Positions 62,508 through 64,000 of a stretch of 64,000 bases of DNA are shown here, piece after piece. The position numbers were made by a program, and so were the translations under genes. Each line of letters starts with the position of its first letter. Position 1 is the first letter of the stretch. The notes under the pieces are model-generated. The model was given only the letters and a program-made list of their open reading frames with translations, ran no database searches and was not told the DNA's origin. The DNA comes from Candidatus Methylomirabilota bacterium (GTDB lineage: Bacteria; Methylomirabilota; Methylomirabilia; Rokubacteriales; DASRDR01): positions 1-64,000 of the forward strand of contig DASYQW010000065.1 of assembly GCA_036005065.1 (NCBI GenBank), in the 5' to 3' direction.

Positions 62508-63272
62508 GACTCCGAGGACCGAGTAGCCCCCGTCCACCGGGATGGCGGTCCCCGTGATGAAGTCCGACGCGGGGCTGGCCAGGAAGACGGCGATCCCGGC
62601 GTGGTCGTCGGGCGTGCCCCAGCGGCCGGCGGGCGTGCGGGCGAGCACCCGCTCGTGGAGGCCGGCGACTTGCTCGCGAGCCTTCCGGGTGAGGTCGGTG
62701 TCGATCCAGCCGGGTAGCACCGCGTTGACCTGAACGTTGTCCTTGGCCCACGCCGTCGCCAGCGCCTTGGTCAGCTGGACGATCCCGCCCTTGCTGGCGG
62801 CGTACGGAGCGGTGAAGGGCGCCCCGAAGATCGACATCATCGAGCCGATGTTGATGATCTTGCCCCCGCCTTCCCGCACCATCGCCGGATAGGCCGCCTG
62901 GCAGCACAGGAAGGCGCTGGTCAAGTTGGTCTCCAGCACCGTGTGCCACTCCTCGAGCGCGTATTCCTGCGGCTGCTTCCGGATGTTCGTGCCGGCATTG
63001 TTGACCAGGATGTCGAGCCGCCGGAACTGGTCGAGCGTCTTCTGAACCATGTCCCGGCACGACTCCTGACTGGCGACGTCGACCTTCACCATCGCGGCCT
63101 GCAACCCGGCCGCCTTCAGCTCTTTCACCGCCTCGCTGCTCTTTCCGACGTTGCGTGCCGCCAGCACGACCGACGCGCCGGCCTGGGCCAGCCCCCGCGC
63201 CATGCCCAGGCCGATGCCCCCGTTGCCGCCGGTGACGATAGCCACGCGCCCGGAGAGGTCGAAGAGCTTCAT
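62505..63272 (-). CDS. SDR-family NAD(P)-dependent oxidoreductase (gluconate 5-dehydrogenase/KduD-like)
   Basis: This 255-residue short-chain dehydrogenase has the cofactor loop TGGNGGIGLGMARGLA, NNAGTNIRKQP, catalytic Ser in NIGSMMSIFG, YAASKGG with Tyr and Lys, and LPGWIDTDL. The VDGGYSVLGV ending is typical of KduD/gluconate 5-dehydrogenase. With the enolase-superfamily enzyme next to it, a sugar-acid pathway is plausible. ATG 63272 follows AGGAGG. The TAG stop belongs to a family A repeat. Confidence 0.9.
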   Translation of the reverse strand: MKLFDLSGRVAIVTGGNGGIGLGMARGLAQAGASVVLAARNVGKSSEAVKELKAAGLQAAMVKVDVASQESCRDMVQKTLDQFRRLDILVNNAGTNIRKQPQEYALEEWHTVLETNLTSAFLCCQAAYPAMVREGGGKIINIGSMMSIFGAPFTAPYAASKGGIVQLTKALATAWAKDNVQVNAVLPGWIDTDLTRKAREQVAGLHERVLARTPAGRWGTPDDHAGIAVFLASPASDFITGTAIPVDGGYSVLGV

Positions 63273-63291
63273 CGCCGCGTTCCTCCTCTGG

Positions 63292-64000
63292 TCATTGCAC
63301 GCGCAGGCGAGGATCGAGGGTGTCCCGCAGGCCGTCGCCGAGCAGGTTCAGGCTGAGGCCGGCCAGCGTCAGGGTGATCCCCGGGAAGAGGCTCACCCAG
63401 AACGCCTCGCGGATCACGTTCTTGCCGCTAGCGATCACGTTGCCCCACGAGGGGACGTAGGGAGGCACGCCGACGCCCAGGAAGCCCAGGATCGCCTCGG
63501 CCAGGACGGCATAGGCGAAGATGAAGGTCCCCTGGACCAGGATCGGCCCCACGCAGTTCGGCAGGATGTGGCGGAAGGCGATGACGAGGTCCCGGCGGCC
63601 GAGCGCCCGGGCCGCCTGAACGTAGTCCAGCTCCCGGATCGAGAGCACGGTGCTGCGGATCAGGATCGCCGTCCGCGGCATGTAGACGACCGACAGGGCG
63701 AAGATCACATTCCACTCACCGGGCCCCCGAGCCGCCATCAGGGCGATGGCCAGCAGGATCGCCGGGAACGCCATGAGCCCGTCCATGACCCGCATGATGA
63801 AAAGGTCGAGCTGGCGGTAGAATCCGGCCACCAGCCCGATGACGATCCCGCCGATCGTGGTGAACAGCATCGTCAGGCCGCCGATCCGGAGCGAAGTTCG
63901 GGCGCCGTGGAGCACCAGGCTGTAGAGGTCGCGGCCGAACTCGTCGGTGCCGAGGTAGTTTTGCGCGCTGGGGGGCCTGAGACGGTTGGCGGGATAGAGG
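63292..64000 (-). CDS. Dipeptide/oligopeptide-type ABC permease (DppC family), partial (5' end outside window)
   Basis: At least 235 residues are present: YLGTDEFGRDLYSLVLHGAR at the visible start, membrane helices, the EAA-like loop AARALGRRDLVIAFRHILPN and the ending LLGDGLRDTLDPRLR. It resembles the DppC permease at 40699-41607 throughout but has its own neighbours. The rest of the transporter lies beyond 64000. It ends 19 bases before the SDR gene start, so the dehydrogenase may belong to the transporter operon. Confidence 0.93.
   Translation of the reverse strand, partial: LYPANRLRPPSAQNYLGTDEFGRDLYSLVLHGARTSLRIGGLTMLFTTIGGIVIGLVAGFYRQLDLFIMRVMDGLMAFPAILLAIALMAARGPGEWNVIFALSVVYMPRTAILIRSTVLSIRELDYVQAARALGRRDLVIAFRHILPNCVGPILVQGTFIFAYAVLAEAILGFLGVGVPPYVPSWGNVIASGKNVIREAFWVSLFPGITLTLAGLSLNLLGDGLRDTLDPRLRVQ

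Overview
The window reads as a chromosomal segment of a very GC-rich, diderm-type bacterium. Meso-DAP type peptidoglycan genes, bactofilin, a HisZ-type histidine regulator, many solute-binding ABC transporters and long spurious open frames on the opposite strands together suggest Candidatus Rokubacteria / Methylomirabilota-like genomes. This is inference from gene content and order. No 16S rRNA, tRNA, CRISPR array, transposase or phage gene was seen.

Region 1 (1-12.7 kb): the 3'-truncated copy of a threonine synthase; a ureohydrolase coupled to a secreted alpha/beta hydrolase; and a tight leftward operon DUF4178 membrane protein > spermidine-synthase-like fusion > FemAB acyltransferase > DUF350 membrane protein, the best candidate here for an undescribed envelope or polyamine system. 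Diverging from it are a two-cupin protein and a methyltransferase. They converge on a large cyclase/ATPase/TPR protein.

Region 2 (12.7-24.5 kb): leftward housekeeping genes mtnA; SerC-like aminotransferase, serA, hisZ, purA; and the post-ftsZ module pgeF, yggS, (small repeat ORF), proC, yggT, divIVA, DUF167.

Region 3 (23.3-40 kb): a nearly complete division and cell-wall (dcw) cluster, mraZ-rsmH-ftsL-ftsI-murE-murF-mraY-murD-ftsW-murC-murB-ftsQ-ftsA-ftsZ, mostly with overlapping genes. It is preceded by a textbook MraZ operator of three TGGGN boxes. murG and ddl are absent from the cluster.

Region 4 (40-64 kb): accessory metabolism. It holds a peptide/opine-type ABC transporter without ATPases; a bactofilin/zinc-ribbon pair; an AceE-type ThDP enzyme facing an IlvD/Edd dehydratase; an aryl-acid AMP ligase with a diiron oxygenase-like protein; a NitT/TauT-type ABC transporter split over both strands plus a ThDP enzyme; a small inserted block (periplasmic protein and TauE/SafE permease) bracketed by a 31-bp duplication; an enolase-superfamily enzyme; an SDR dehydrogenase; and a partial Dpp-type permease.

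Three families of short palindromic repeats are scattered between genes. Families A and C often begin exactly with the stop codon of the neighbouring leftward gene. Several promoters lie so close to their start codons that the mRNAs would be leaderless, and most have an 18-bp spacer.
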